Shown: positions 18,689-27,889, counted from the stretch's first letter. The stretch: DNA of 64,000 nt from Lysobacteraceae bacterium SCN 69-320 (GCA_001725155.1 MEFP01000016.1:19868-83867); one strand, 5' to 3'. Numbers and translations: made by a program. The notes: a model not told the origin generated them from the letters alone.

Positions 18689-19252
18689 ATGAAAGCCAGC
18701 GAAATCAAGAAAGGCAACGTCGTCGAGCACGACGGCAAGGTCTACCAGATCCGCGACATCGAACGCAGCTCGCCGCAGGGTCGCGGCGGCAACGTGACCT
18801 ATCGCTTCAGCATGTATACGGTACCCGGCGGGCAGAAGCTGGACCTCAGCCTGCGTGCCGAGGACGACCTGCGCGAAGTCGAGCTGTCACGCCGCCAGGC
18901 GACCTACTCCTACCGCGAAGGCGATACCTTCGTGTTCATGGACGCCGAGGACTACACCCAGTACATGCTCGATGCGAGCGCGCTCGGCGACGCCGCCGGC
19001 TTCGTCATCGACGGCATGGAAGCCTGTTATGTGCAGCTCATCGAGGACCAGCCCGTCGCCGTGCAGCTGCCGCCGACCGTGACCCTGACCGTCGTCGACA
19101 CGGCGCCGGAAATGAAGGGCGCGACCGCCACGAAGCGGCCCAAGCCGGCCAAGCTCGAAACCGGCATCGAAATCCTCGTGCCGGAATACGTCGTCAACGG
19201 CTCGCGCATTCTCGTGAGCACCGTGACCGGCGAGTACTCGGGCCGCGAATAA
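18689..19252 (+). CDS. yeiP: Elongation factor P-like protein EfpL/YeiP
   Basis: A 187-aa EF-P paralogue that helps ribosomes through proline-containing stalling motifs. The N-terminal KOW-like domain contains [21 protein letters not shown], and the loop that in EF-P carries the modified lysine reads [13 protein letters not shown], with arginine at the tip as in the YeiP/EfpL branch. The two OB domains follow, ending [23 protein letters not shown]. EfpL works without the lysine modification system, according to work on E. coli EfpL. A small stem-loop lies just after the stop. Confidence 0.93.
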   Translation: MKASEIKKGNVVEHDGKVYQIRDIERSSPQGRGGNVTYRFSMYTVPGGQKLDLSLRAEDDLREVELSRRQATYSYREGDTFVFMDAEDYTQYMLDASALGDAAGFVIDGMEACYVQLIEDQPVAVQLPPTVTLTVVDTAPEMKGATATKRPKPAKLETGIEILVPEYVVNGSRILVSTVTGEYSGRE

Positions 19253-19267
19253 GCGATTGCGCTCGAT

Positions 19268-19293
19268 GGCTGCCGTAGCGAGTTGCGGCAGCC
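19268..19293 (+). terminator. Stem-loop after efpL
   Basis: GGCTGCCG and CGGCAGCC form an 8-bp stem with a 10-nt loop, starting 16 nt after the efpL stop. No U-tract follows. Confidence 0.4.
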
Positions 19294-19453
19294 GCCCGAT
19301 ACCGTCGTCCTGCGCGCGCAGCCCGGCGCGAGCGGATTACGGCAATCCGACCGACATCGGGCGCAGCAACGTCGTCATGCCGCGACGGCCGGCAACGCGG
19401 CAGCCGTTTTCCGGAAAATTCGCCGCCTCCCCGGCACGGGGCGAGACGCAATC

Positions 19454-20035
19454 TCAGGCCCGGGCGAGCCATTTGCGCGCCATGCGCTGCAGCGATTCGT
19501 CGTAGTCGGGCGAACCGACCATCGCGGCGATGTCGCGCCAGGCCAGCGCCAGCGATTCCTCGCTGACCGCGAATTGCTCGTCGCCGCAACATTGCACGAC
19601 ATAGCGCAGGTCGTAATGCCAGTGGCCCGGCACGCCGCCGTGATCGGGGATCCAGTGGCAGTCGAGATCGAACACGTCCGGCTCGATCGTGAGCTCGCGC
19701 AGCCCGGATTCCTCTTCGGCTTCGCGCAGCGCGACGGCGACCAGATCGACGTCGCCGTCCGCATGACCGCCGAGCTGCAGCCAGCGCTGCAGCTTGCGAT
19801 GATGAGTCAGCAATACGCGCCGACCGTCACCGCTGACCAGCCAGGCCGCGCCGGTCAGATGACCGATCGCGAGTTCGCGCTCGGCCGCGTCGGCATGGCG
19901 CTGCATGAAATCGCGGAACTGCGCGATGCTTGCCGCCTCGTCGACATGACGGATGGCATACGCATCAAGCTCGCGCAGCCAGTTTCGCTGCCAGGCCGTC
20001 AATTCAGGCGGAGTGGTGTCGCCGGTTTCGCTCAT
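19454..20035 (-). CDS. Nudix hydrolase
   Basis: A 193-aa protein with an N-terminal helical extension and a Nudix domain. The Nudix box reads LQLGGHADGDVDLVAVALREAEEESGL: the REUXEE core that binds metal is intact, but the first glutamate of GX5E is replaced by valine, with aspartates nearby. Such helper-extended Nudix proteins (NUDT-like, 'LTGAAWLV..HHRKL..WLQLGGH') are common in proteobacteria and may clean up nucleotide derivatives; substrate unknown. It ends 202 nt from the convergent efpL and starts 152 nt from the divergent APC permease. Confidence 0.9.
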   Translation of the reverse strand: MSETGDTTPPELTAWQRNWLRELDAYAIRHVDEAASIAQFRDFMQRHADAAERELAIGHLTGAAWLVSGDGRRVLLTHHRKLQRWLQLGGHADGDVDLVAVALREAEEESGLRELTIEPDVFDLDCHWIPDHGGVPGHWHYDLRYVVQCCGDEQFAVSEESLALAWRDIAAMVGSPDYDESLQRMARKWLARA

Positions 20036-20187
20036 CGGGGGCGCTTGCTGGCCTAGGGTGGGTCGCGTATTTTAGCGCGGTTTGTGTCGTGCCCCGTCTC
20101 GTGGCGCGAAAGCATGCCAGGCTTCGCAGGCAGACAGCTGCTGATGGCGCCGGGTCCCAGCAAGAAAAATATGTGGGAGGGGATGCA

Positions 20188-21669
20188 ATGATTTTCTGGC
20201 GCGTAAAGCCGCTCGACCAGATCCTGGAAACCGCAGAAAAGAAAGGCCTCAAGCGTCAGCTCGGCGCGCTGCAACTGACCATGCTCGGCATCGGTGCGAT
20301 CATCGGCACCGGTATTTTCGTGTTGACGGCCGAGGCGGCGCAGAAGGCCGGTCCCGGCATGATGATCGCGTTCGTGATCGCGGCCGTGGTCTGCGGCCTC
20401 GCCGCGCTGGCCTATGCGGAACTCGCCTCGATGGTGCCGGTTTCCGGCTCCGCCTATACCTATACCTATGCAGTGCTCGGTGAAGCGCTGGCCTGGATCG
20501 TCGGCTGGGCACTCGTGCTCGAATACGCGGTCGCCGCCGGTGCCGTGGCCGTCGGCTGGTCGGGCTACGTCAACGGCCTGTTGAATGCCGCCAATCTCAG
20601 TCTGCCGCCCTTCCTGCAGACCGGCCCACTCAACGGCGGTGGCTTCAATCTGCTGGCCTGCCTGATCTCGCTGGTCATCACCGGCCTGCTCATCATCGGC
20701 ACTTCCAAGAGCGCCTGGGTCAACGCCGTACTCGTGACCATCAAGATCGCGGCGCTCATTGCGTTCGTGATCATCGCCGTGCCGGCCGCCAAGGCGCCGA
20801 ACTTCGAACCGTTCATGCCGACCGGCTGGGGCACGCCCATGGGCGGCATCGGCGTGCTCGGCGCGGCCGCGTCGATCTTCTTCGCCTACGTCGGCTTCGA
20901 CGCCGTGTCGACCGCCGCGGAAGAAACCAAGAACCCGAACCGCAACATTCCGATCGGCCTGATCGGCTCGCTCGCGGTCTGCACGATCTTCTACCTGCTG
21001 GTCGGCTACGGTGCGGTCGGCGCCGCCGGCGCACAGCCGCTCTACGACGCGGCCGGCAAGCTGCTCGAACCGGGTACCGACGCGATGGCTGCGGCCTGCA
21101 TCAACTCCACCGTGCTGGTCTGCAGCAACGAGCCGCTGGCTCACGTCCTGCGCTCGCTGGACCACAACACCGTCGCCTATCTCGTCGGCATGGCCGCCAG
21201 CCTCGCCCTGCCCTCGGTCATCCTGATGATGATCTACGGCCAGACCCGTATCTTCTTCGTGATGTCGCGCGACGGCCTGCTGCCGGAAGTCTGCTCCCGG
21301 GTGCATCCGACCTTCCACACGCCGCACGTCATCACGATGATCACCGGCGTGTTCGTGTCGCTGTTCGCGGCGCTGTTCCCGGTCGGCATCCTGGCCGACA
21401 TCTCCAACTCGGGCACCTTGTTCGCGTTCGTCATGGTGGCCGTCGGCGTGATGATCCTGCGCCGCACCCAGCCCGGCCGTGCGCGTCCGTTCCGCACGCC
21501 GCTGGTCTGGCTGGTCTGCCCGCTGGCCGTGCTCGGCTGCCTTCTGCTGTTCGTGAACCTGTCGATGAAGGCGCTGATCGTCTTCAGCTGCTGGACCGTC
21601 GTCGGCCTGGTCGTCTACTTCGCCTATGGCCTGCGCAACAGCGAGCTGGGTCGCCGCAATAACGGCTGA
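20188..21669 (+). CDS. APC-family amino acid permease
   Basis: The start at ATG 20188 (MIFWRVKPLDQIL) has the strong site GGGAGGGGATGCA; the 86-residue extension in the track is noise. The 493-aa protein has about twelve hydrophobic segments and the APC hallmarks GIGAIIGTGIFVL in helix 1, GLAALAYAELASMVPVSGSAYTYTY in helices 2-3, and FFAYVGFDAVSTAAEE in helix 6. It resembles cationic amino acid transporter (YfnA/CAT-like) permeases. It is monocistronic and closed by a strong stem-loop eight bases after the stop. Confidence 0.93.
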   Translation: MIFWRVKPLDQILETAEKKGLKRQLGALQLTMLGIGAIIGTGIFVLTAEAAQKAGPGMMIAFVIAAVVCGLAALAYAELASMVPVSGSAYTYTYAVLGEALAWIVGWALVLEYAVAAGAVAVGWSGYVNGLLNAANLSLPPFLQTGPLNGGGFNLLACLISLVITGLLIIGTSKSAWVNAVLVTIKIAALIAFVIIAVPAAKAPNFEPFMPTGWGTPMGGIGVLGAAASIFFAYVGFDAVSTAAEETKNPNRNIPIGLIGSLAVCTIFYLLVGYGAVGAAGAQPLYDAAGKLLEPGTDAMAAACINSTVLVCSNEPLAHVLRSLDHNTVAYLVGMAASLALPSVILMMIYGQTRIFFVMSRDGLLPEVCSRVHPTFHTPHVITMITGVFVSLFAALFPVGILADISNSGTLFAFVMVAVGVMILRRTQPGRARPFRTPLVWLVCPLAVLGCLLLFVNLSMKALIVFSCWTVVGLVVYFAYGLRNSELGRRNNG

Positions 21670-21676
21670 GTCTGCT

Positions 21677-21707
21677 GCGACGGAGCCGGGTCGCCCGGCT
21701 CCGTCGC
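21677..21707 (+). terminator. Strong 14-bp stem-loop terminator of the permease gene
   Basis: GCGACGGAGCCGGG and CCCGGCTCCGTCGC form a perfect 14-bp GC-rich stem with the tight loop TCG, starting 8 nt after the permease stop codon. A T-run is missing, as is frequent in high-GC genomes, but stem strength and position favour a terminator. Confidence 0.7.
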
Positions 21708-21966
21708 CCGCTCCGCGGCGCTTCCGCTCGCCCATCCGGCGGATCTCCCTGCCTGATCAAGCACTTGGCGCTCGCCGTCGAGCTCGCCAGGTGGGCCCTC
21801 CGTTCCTGGCGCCGACGCCCTTTGCACTCAACGACTTAGCGAGGCATCGCGCAGTCGGGGCGGATTTGCTCACTGCCTATGCACAGTTTTCCCCCGGTCT
21901 ACAAAATTTCTTCAAGACCTTGATCAAAAAAAACATTGTGGCGAGCGCTCACAAGCAATCCACGGC

Positions 21967-21975
21967 TTATCCACA
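21967..21975 (+). promoter_or_regulatory. Perfect DnaA box
   Basis: TTATCCACA matches the consensus DnaA 9-mer exactly. A second site with one mismatch, CTATGCACA, lies 90 bp upstream, and an AT-rich stretch sits between them. No dnaA, dnaN or rpmH gene is near, so this is not shown to be the chromosome origin. Confidence 0.35.
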
Positions 21976-22059
21976 GCCCGGCGTTAGCTCGGCGCCACGC
22001 CAGCGGTTATGATCAAGGTCCGCGGGAAATACACTTGGCAGTGGGCCCCTCGGAATGCG

Positions 22060-22109
22060 GCTCGGATGCGTTCAGACGGGTTAGCTCCTCGGTCTGGACG
22101 CATCCGGGC
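22060..22109 (+). other. Long stem-loop upstream of mtnB
   Basis: GCTCGGATGCGTTCAGAC can pair with GTCTGGACGCATCCGGGC over 18 bp with two G-U pairs, leaving a 14-nt loop. It ends about 150 nt before mtnB. Whether it is transcribed with mtnB depends on the promoter, since a -10-like element lies downstream of it. Confidence 0.45.
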
Positions 22110-22202
22110 AGCGACTTTCTCCTCCCGGGTTTCCGTTTCATCCCTCCCGATTTCCACTCCGACGACGTGCCGATCGCGGCATGTCGGCGATTCCGTTCGT
22201 CA

Positions 22203-22231
22203 TCAACGCCGCGACAGCGCTCGGTTATAGT
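22203..22231 (+). promoter_or_regulatory. Candidate promoter of the mtnBDC operon
   Basis: TATAGT (22226-22231) matches five of six -10 positions and lies 26 nt before the mtnB start. The -35 at 17-bp spacing (TCAACG) is poor, so an activator or alternative sigma factor may be needed if this is used. Confidence 0.3.
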
Positions 22232-22257
22232 GACCGCCCGCTCGCCACTGACTGCCC

Positions 22258-22899
22258 ATGACCGAACTGAAGCTTCCTGACGCCGACCGTCTTGCGCTGT
22301 GCGCGCGCGAAATCGCCGAAGCCGGCAAGGAACTCGGCGCACGCGGCTGGACGCCGGCCACGAGCAGCAACTTCTCGCGGCGCTACGACGCCGGACACGT
22401 GGCCGTGACGATCTCGGGCCGCGACAAGGGCCACCTCGGCATCGACGACGTCATGCTCGTCGACCTGGCCGGCCAGGCCGTCGGCACGACCACCCGGCCG
22501 TCGGCGGAAACCCTGCTGCACGTGCAGATCTATCGCCGCGACCCGTCCGCCGGCGCCGTGCTGCACACGCATTCGCACAACCAGACCGTGGCCTCGCGCC
22601 TGTACGCCGCGCAGGGCCTGATCCGCTTCAGCGGCTTCGAACTGCAGAAGGCCATCAGCGGCTATACCACGCACGAGAGCGAACTCGACCTGCCGGTGTT
22701 CCCGAACACCCAGGACATGCCCGAGCTCGTCGCCCGCGTCGACGCCTGGCTCGATGCCGGCAAGCCGCTGTTCGGTTACTTGATAGACGGCCACGGCATC
22801 TATACCTGGGGCCGGGACATGGCCGAAGCCAAGCGGCATCTCGAAGCCTTCGAGTTCCTGCTGGCCGTCGAACTGGACCTGAGGAGACTGCGCGCATGA
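22258..22899 (+). CDS. mtnB: Methylthioribulose-1-phosphate dehydratase
   Basis: MtnB dehydrates 5-methylthioribulose-1-phosphate in the methionine salvage pathway. The 213-aa protein is a class II aldolase-fold enzyme: [14 protein letters not shown] and [13 protein letters not shown] form the substrate phosphate site, [14 protein letters not shown] leads to the zinc-binding LHTHSHNQT, and [11 protein letters not shown] carries the third zinc histidine. Its stop overlaps the start of mtnD by 4 nt (ATGA), so the two are translationally coupled. Confidence 0.96.
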   Translation: MTELKLPDADRLALCAREIAEAGKELGARGWTPATSSNFSRRYDAGHVAVTISGRDKGHLGIDDVMLVDLAGQAVGTTTRPSAETLLHVQIYRRDPSAGAVLHTHSHNQTVASRLYAAQGLIRFSGFELQKAISGYTTHESELDLPVFPNTQDMPELVARVDAWLDAGKPLFGYLIDGHGIYTWGRDMAEAKRHLEAFEFLLAVELDLRRLRA

Positions 22900-23444
22900 G
22901 CCGCCTGCGGATTTTCGCCGAAGACCGCCCCGACCAACCGCTGCTGGACAGCGACGACCACACGCAGATCGCGCAGGCGCTGGCCGCGGTCGGCGTGCGC
23001 TTCGAACGCTGGGAAGCCGCGGCCGACATCGAGCCGGGCGCTGCATCCGAAACCGTCATTGCCGCCTATCGCCGCGACATCGACCGGCTCATGGGCAGCG
23101 AGGGCTACCAGGCCGTCGACGTGATCAGCCTGAATCCCGATCACCCCGACAAGGCCGCGCTACGCCAGAAATTCCTCAGCGAGCACACTCACTCCGAGGA
23201 CGAGGTGCGCTTCTTCGTCGCCGGCCGCGGCCTGTTCACCCTGCACCTGGACGACAAGGTCTACGAGGTGCTCTGCGTGCAGGGCGACCTGATCGGCGTG
23301 CCGGACGGCACGCGCCACTGGTTCGACATGAGCGAGCAGCCCTACTTCGTCGCGATCCGTCTGTTCACGAACAAGGAAGGCTGGGTCGCCAACTTCACCG
23401 GCAGCGACATCGCGGGACGCTTCCCACGACTGCAAGCCGCCTGA
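22896..23444 (+). CDS. mtnD: Acireductone dioxygenase
   Basis: MtnD oxidises the acireductone of methionine salvage; the Fe form yields the methionine precursor 2-keto-4-methylthiobutyrate and the Ni form an off-pathway product. The protein (182 aa) has the cupin metal ligands in [15 protein letters not shown] (two histidines and a glutamate) and the fourth histidine in [11 protein letters not shown]. The ATG overlaps the mtnB stop (ATGA) and follows GAGGAG, fixing the start; the ORF track's longer version begins inside mtnB in another frame. mtnC follows 54 nt later. Confidence 0.96.
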   Translation: MSRLRIFAEDRPDQPLLDSDDHTQIAQALAAVGVRFERWEAAADIEPGAASETVIAAYRRDIDRLMGSEGYQAVDVISLNPDHPDKAALRQKFLSEHTHSEDEVRFFVAGRGLFTLHLDDKVYEVLCVQGDLIGVPDGTRHWFDMSEQPYFVAIRLFTNKEGWVANFTGSDIAGRFPRLQAA

Positions 23445-23498
23445 TTTTCCCGTACTGCGCCGGCGCATCCGGCGACTGCAGCGGCCGAGCGAGAAACG

Positions 23499-24179
23499 AT
23501 GACACGCGCGATCCTGACCGACATCGAAGGCACCACCAGTTCCATCAGCTTCGTCAAGGACGTGCTGTTCCCGTACGCGCGCGCGCACCTGGCCAGTTTC
23601 GTCGCCGAACACGGCGACGAGCCCGACGTCGCCCACTGGCTCGCAGCGACAGCGCAGGAAGCCGATCTCGACCCGAGCGACCGCGACGCCATCGTCGCGA
23701 CCCTGCGCCGCTGGATCGACGAGGACCGCAAGGCTACGCCGCTGAAGGCGCTGCAGGGCATGATCTGGCTCGCCGGCTACCGCGACGGCGCCTATCAGGC
23801 CCACGTCTACCCGGAAGTCGCCGGCCGGCTGCGCGCGTGGAAGGCGCAGGGCCTGCCGCTGTACGTCTATTCCTCGGGCTCGGTACCGGCGCAGAAACTG
23901 TTCTTCCGCTACAGCGAGGCCGGCGATCTGTCGGCCCTGTTCGACGGCCATTTCGACACCGAGATCGGCGGCAAGCGCGAGGCGGATTCCTATGCGCGCA
24001 TCAGCGCGGCGATCGGCGTCGCACCGGCCGACATCCTGTTCCTGTCCGACATCGTCGAAGAGCTCGACGCGGCGCGCAGCGCCGGCCTGCAAACGACCTG
24101 GCTGTGCCGCGCGCCGCTGCAGTGCCCGGCCGGCAGTGCCCACCGCTGCGTGACCGATTTCGACGCGATCCGCGTCTGA
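23499..24179 (+). CDS. mtnC: Enolase-phosphatase E1
   Basis: MtnC is a HAD-superfamily enzyme that enolises and dephosphorylates 2,3-diketo-5-methylthiopentyl-1-phosphate, the step between MtnB and MtnD. The 226-aa protein has the HAD motif [25 protein letters not shown], motif [16 protein letters not shown], the lysine region [12 protein letters not shown] and motif [17 protein letters not shown]. It completes mtnB-mtnD-mtnC; mtnA and a methylthioadenosine phosphorylase are not in this window and must lie elsewhere. Confidence 0.96.
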   Translation: MTRAILTDIEGTTSSISFVKDVLFPYARAHLASFVAEHGDEPDVAHWLAATAQEADLDPSDRDAIVATLRRWIDEDRKATPLKALQGMIWLAGYRDGAYQAHVYPEVAGRLRAWKAQGLPLYVYSSGSVPAQKLFFRYSEAGDLSALFDGHFDTEIGGKREADSYARISAAIGVAPADILFLSDIVEELDAARSAGLQTTWLCRAPLQCPAGSAHRCVTDFDAIRV

Positions 24180-24192
24180 TCCGGCGCCACCG

Positions 24193-25263
24193 ATGACGGG
24201 CCGCCGCCGCGTCCTGCCTCTACTGACCCTGCTGCTCGGCGCAGCACTCGGTTACGGCCTGCGCGACCGGCTGGTCCAGGACGAAGACCCGACGCCGCCG
24301 CCCGCGACCGAGACCGATTCCGACACCCTGCGCCGTCAGCTCGTGGAGACGCGGGCCTGGGTCGCGCGCTGGCTGCCGCAGCCGGCCGAAGCGACCGAGA
24401 CCGAAGCGCCGGACTACAGCGCCGAGCGCGTGCTCTACGACCAGTACCGCCTCGTCGACGAAGCGCTCGCTCGCCTGCGGCCGCAGACGCCGGGCAAGAC
24501 CGATCTGTATGTCGTGGCCTTCGCCGGCGACGGCGACGAGGACGTGTTCCGCAACGAAACCGAATATGCCGAGAAACTATTTTCCGAGCGCTTCGACGCC
24601 CGCGGCCACGTCGTCGTGCTGCAAAACAATCCGGCCACCGTGGAAACGCGGCCGCTGGCGACCTGGAGCAACCTCGAACTCGTGCTCGACGGCCTGCTCG
24701 AAAAGGCCCGCTTCGATCCCGACGAAGACATACTGCTGCTGTTCCTGACCAGCCACGGCGACGCCGAGCACAATCTCTACGTCGGCATGGACGTGCTGCC
24801 GCTGGACTGGATAGGTGCGTCGGACCTGGCCGAGATTCTCAATGCGCGGCCGTTCCGCTGGCGCGTCGCCATCGTCTCGGCCTGCTATTCGGGCGGCTTC
24901 CTCGACGTGCTGAGGAATTCCACGAGCATGGTCATCACCGCTTCGCGCGCCGACCGCACCTCGTTCGGCTGCGGCAGCGATTCGGACATCACGTTTTTCG
25001 GCAAGGCCTTCCTCGTCGACGGGCTGAACCAGACCGACACGTTCCGCGGCGCGTTCGAGATCACGCGTCAGCTCGTCGCCGAATGGGAGGAGGCCGAAAA
25101 GCAGACCCCGTCGGAGCCGCAGATCGCGAGCACGCCGCTGATCGAAGCCAAGCTCGCCCAGTGGCGCCAGGGCATACGCCTGGGCCCGCCGCAGCCGTTT
25201 CAGCCGGCCGGCGCCGCCTCGGGCGGCAGCGGATCCTCCAGCGAGAAATCGACCAAGCAGTAG
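24193..25263 (+). CDS. Membrane-anchored C13 (legumain-like) peptidase
   Basis: The 356-aa protein starts 13 nt after mtnC. An N-terminal signal anchor (VLPLLTLLLGAALGYGLRD) precedes a low-complexity linker and a caspase-fold domain of peptidase family C13. The catalytic histidine is in DILLLFLTSHGDAEH and the catalytic cysteine in VAIVSACYSGGF; both are intact. FRNETEYAEKLF and the RADRTSFGCGSDSDITFFGKAF block also match bacterial C13 proteins. It probably faces the periplasm. The proline/serine-rich tail overlaps the convergent Dph6-like gene by 64 bp. Close spacing to mtnC suggests co-transcription, not a shared pathway. Confidence 0.88.
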   Translation: MTGRRRVLPLLTLLLGAALGYGLRDRLVQDEDPTPPPATETDSDTLRRQLVETRAWVARWLPQPAEATETEAPDYSAERVLYDQYRLVDEALARLRPQTPGKTDLYVVAFAGDGDEDVFRNETEYAEKLFSERFDARGHVVVLQNNPATVETRPLATWSNLELVLDGLLEKARFDPDEDILLLFLTSHGDAEHNLYVGMDVLPLDWIGASDLAEILNARPFRWRVAIVSACYSGGFLDVLRNSTSMVITASRADRTSFGCGSDSDITFFGKAFLVDGLNQTDTFRGAFEITRQLVAEWEEAEKQTPSEPQIASTPLIEAKLAQWRQGIRLGPPQPFQPAGAASGGSGSSSEKSTKQ

Positions 25264-25889
25264 CCGTCGGCGCGTTCCTGAGCGCCGGCCCGCAACCGCA
25301 GCGGCCGAGCGAAACACGGACCGTCGACCACAATGCTGTGGTACTCGCCGGCCTCGCCGCAAAGATCAATGCCGGCGCGACGGAATTCGGCGATGACGTC
25401 CGCGTCGAGCGGTCGGCCGAGCAGATGCGCATCGAGCTTGTCCTCCTGCAGCGCGACGAGGCGCGTGACGAAGCCGGCGTCGAGGAATTCCTGCAGCAGG
25501 GCCTCGCGCGGTGCTTCCCACAGCGGATGCAGGCAGTCCAGCGCAAGCTCGGCACAGACACTGAGGCACCAGTCGCGATGGGCCTGGAGGTCAATGTCGC
25601 CGAACGCGACCGCGGTGATGCCGTCGACATCGCGCAGCTGCGCGAGGGCGGCACTGAAGTTGCGTCGATAGTCGCTCATGCCGGTCGCGACTTCGACCAC
25701 GCGCAGCCCCATTGCCGCGGCCTGCGCACGCAGCACCTCGGGCCGCAGGCGGTGCGATCGCGTACGCGAGCCGTCGTCGAGCAGGGTCGTCACCAGCGCG
25801 GTCGGCGCGCCGCGCTCGCGCCAGAGCCGCCAGAGACTCAGCATCGAGTCCTTGCCGCCACTCCAGGACACTGCATAAGGTTGCCGCAT
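25200..25889 (-). CDS. Dph6-related ATP pyrophosphatase
   Basis: The start was set at ATG 25889 (MRQPYAVSWSGGKDSML), giving 229 aa; the 37 extra residues upstream are unsupported. The N-type ATP PP-loop SGGKDS is at the very start, followed by AVAFGDIDLQAHRDW and the C-terminal block CGEAGEYHSIVVDGP typical of diphthine-ammonia-ligase/adenosine nucleotide hydrolase proteins. Bacteria lack diphthamide, so the bacterial substrate is unknown. Its 3' end overlaps the convergent C13 peptidase gene by 64 bp. Confidence 0.9.
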   Translation of the reverse strand: MRQPYAVSWSGGKDSMLSLWRLWRERGAPTALVTTLLDDGSRTRSHRLRPEVLRAQAAAMGLRVVEVATGMSDYRRNFSAALAQLRDVDGITAVAFGDIDLQAHRDWCLSVCAELALDCLHPLWEAPREALLQEFLDAGFVTRLVALQEDKLDAHLLGRPLDADVIAEFRRAGIDLCGEAGEYHSIVVDGPCFARPLRLRAGAQERADGYCLVDFSLEDPLPPEAAPAG

Positions 25890-26245
25890 CGCATCGCTTC
25901 CGCCGAAAAACGCAGGGTATCGCGAGACGGGAGCCCGCGCAGGCTTTCGGCAGACGCCGGTTGCGATGAGGCAGGTTGCGGTGAGCGCAGCGAACCGCAA
26001 CGTCGCGATGCTGAATCCATGAGGAACCCCACGAACCCCGCACAGAACGTCGCGAGTCCCATCCGGGGACGATCACATGCGGCGTTTCACGGGACCTGCC
26101 TGCGCCATGTCATCGACGTTCCACGCTCGGCCGGCAAGGCCGCTTCGGCTCGTAGCCGGTTCGCCGCTTTCCGCCAGCCCTCGCCCATCGGGACAGCGAT
26201 GTTGCGGTGCCTCAACCAGCGCGCCGTCTCCGCCGGCGCAACCTC

Positions 26246-27889
26246 TCACGTCGCCGTCAGTGCGAGGGTGGTCGGTGCCGACTCGATGCGGTTGCGACCG
26301 AGGGTCTTGGCGCGATACAGCGCGCCGTCGGCGCGTGTGACGAGCGCCAGCGCATCCAGCCCGACCTGCGGTATCAGCGCGGCGACGCCGATGCTGACGG
26401 TCAGATACGGCGCTGCGCGCGAAGCCGCATGCGGCAGGGCCAGCCGCGCGACCGCCTGCGCGACGTGCGCGGCCACGGGTTCGGCGTCCGCCAGTGTGCT
26501 CTGCGGCAGCAGTACGGCGAACTCCTCGCCGCCGTAACGCGCGACGCAGTCTTCGGCGCGCCCCAGCGCCTCGTTCAACGCCCGCGCCACCTGACGCAGC
26601 GCGTCGTCGCCGGCGAGATGGCCGTAGCTGTCGTTGTAGCTCTTGAAATCGTCGATATCGAGCAGCAGCAGCGCGAGGCTGTAGCCGTGGCGCAGCGCGC
26701 GGCCCCATTCCAGAGCCAGCGCCTCGTCGAAGCGCCGCCGGTTGGCGATACCGGTCAGGCCATCGCGATGCGACAGCCGCTCCAGTTGCCGGTTCGCCTC
26801 GCGCAGATGCCGGTTGGCCTGGCCGAGCGCGGCGGACTTCTCCTCGACGAGCCGATTGATCTCGCGCAGCCGTTCGTTGGTCGCCGCCAGATGCACGGCG
26901 CCGGCGATCTGCTCGGCCAGCGCGTCGAGCATCTGCCGGTTGACCGCCGACAGCGACTGCGGATCGGAGGCTTCGAGATTGAGCAGGCCGATGAGTTTGC
27001 CGCGCAGACGTACCGGCAGCACGTACTCCGCCGCGACGGCCGGGTTGCCGAGCACGTAGTCGATGTCCTCGATCACGTCGGCCACGTACTGCGACTGGCC
27101 GCTGCGGAACGCGCGGCCGATCACGCCGAGCGACTCCGGCCAGTCGCCGCCGCAGCGGCCATGGAATACCGAATTGCCCGCATGCGCCTTGAAGCGCAGG
27201 CGCGGCTGCTTGCCCTCGACGAGCAGCACGCCGACCGACTCCAGCGCAAAGCGTTCGCGCAGGAACCGGGCGATGCGCAGCAGCACTTCGTCCAGGCCAT
27301 CGGCCTCGATCGCCGTGCGCGACAGTTCGCTGAGCATGCCGAGCAGTTGCAGCCGCTGGCTCTGCTCGCGGTTCAGGCGTTCGGTCGCGAACATGCCGGC
27401 CAGTTGCTCGGCGATCGTCTCGAGCAGGTCGATGTCCGTGCCGAAGGCATTGGCGCGCAAGGCCTCGGCGTTGATCACACCCATGACCTCGCCGTGGTGG
27501 CGCATCGCGACGCACAACTCCGAGCGCGTACCCGGCAAGGTTTCGACGTAGTTCGGATGCAGCGCGACGTCGGCGACGTAAAGGGTCCGGCCGTTCGCGG
27601 CGACCTCGCCGACGACGCCGCTGCCGAGCTCGCGGCCGTAGCCGATATGGACATCGCTCGGCAGCTCCGTGTCCAGCGCTTCGCAACGGAAACGGCCGCT
27701 GCCGCGGTCGATCGACGCGCAGGCAACGAGCGCACAGCCCAGATGCTCGCGCAGCAGCCGCACGATCTGCCGCAGGCGTTCGGACAGTGGGATGTTCTCG
27801 GCGACGAGGCGGGCAATACGATGGATCAGCGCGAGCTGGCTGGCTTCGCGTTCGCGGGACGCGGAATCGCTGATCTCGGACGGCGGCAT
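26246..27889 (-). CDS. GAF-GAF-GGDEF diguanylate cyclase
   Basis: The start at ATG 27889 (MPPSEISDSASRE) follows AGGGGCGCAGG, giving 547 aa. Two GAF sensory domains (about residues 20-170 and 185-325) contain GSGVVGEVAANGRTLYVADV and GVIGRAFRSGQSQYVADV respectively. A coiled coil (about 325-375, NERLREINRLVEEKSAALG) leads to the GGDEF domain with DIDDFKSYNDSYGHLAGDD and the active GGEEF. RAED lies five residues before GGEEF, which is the RxxD inhibitory I-site, so product feedback is likely. It is soluble and makes cyclic-di-GMP; the GAF ligand is unknown. Confidence 0.93.
   Translation of the reverse strand: MPPSEISDSASREREASQLALIHRIARLVAENIPLSERLRQIVRLLREHLGCALVACASIDRGSGRFRCEALDTELPSDVHIGYGRELGSGVVGEVAANGRTLYVADVALHPNYVETLPGTRSELCVAMRHHGEVMGVINAEALRANAFGTDIDLLETIAEQLAGMFATERLNREQSQRLQLLGMLSELSRTAIEADGLDEVLLRIARFLRERFALESVGVLLVEGKQPRLRFKAHAGNSVFHGRCGGDWPESLGVIGRAFRSGQSQYVADVIEDIDYVLGNPAVAAEYVLPVRLRGKLIGLLNLEASDPQSLSAVNRQMLDALAEQIAGAVHLAATNERLREINRLVEEKSAALGQANRHLREANRQLERLSHRDGLTGIANRRRFDEALALEWGRALRHGYSLALLLLDIDDFKSYNDSYGHLAGDDALRQVARALNEALGRAEDCVARYGGEEFAVLLPQSTLADAEPVAAHVAQAVARLALPHAASRAAPYLTVSIGVAALIPQVGLDALALVTRADGALYRAKTLGRNRIESAPTTLALTAT

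Larger units (their letters stand above)
21708..22257. other. Intergenic region before mtnB with DnaA-box-like sites and hairpin
   Basis: This 550-bp stretch has no gene. It contains an AT-rich segment around 21900-21945, a perfect DnaA box TTATCCACA (21967-21975), a one-mismatch box CTATGCACA (21877-21885), a long stem-loop (22060-22109) and a -10-like TATAGT just before mtnB. Confidence 0.5.

Noticed and set aside
22064-22170. tRNA-like D-arm sequence (GGGTTAGCTC)
   Set aside because: No acceptor stem, T-arm GTTCGA or cloverleaf could be formed around it.
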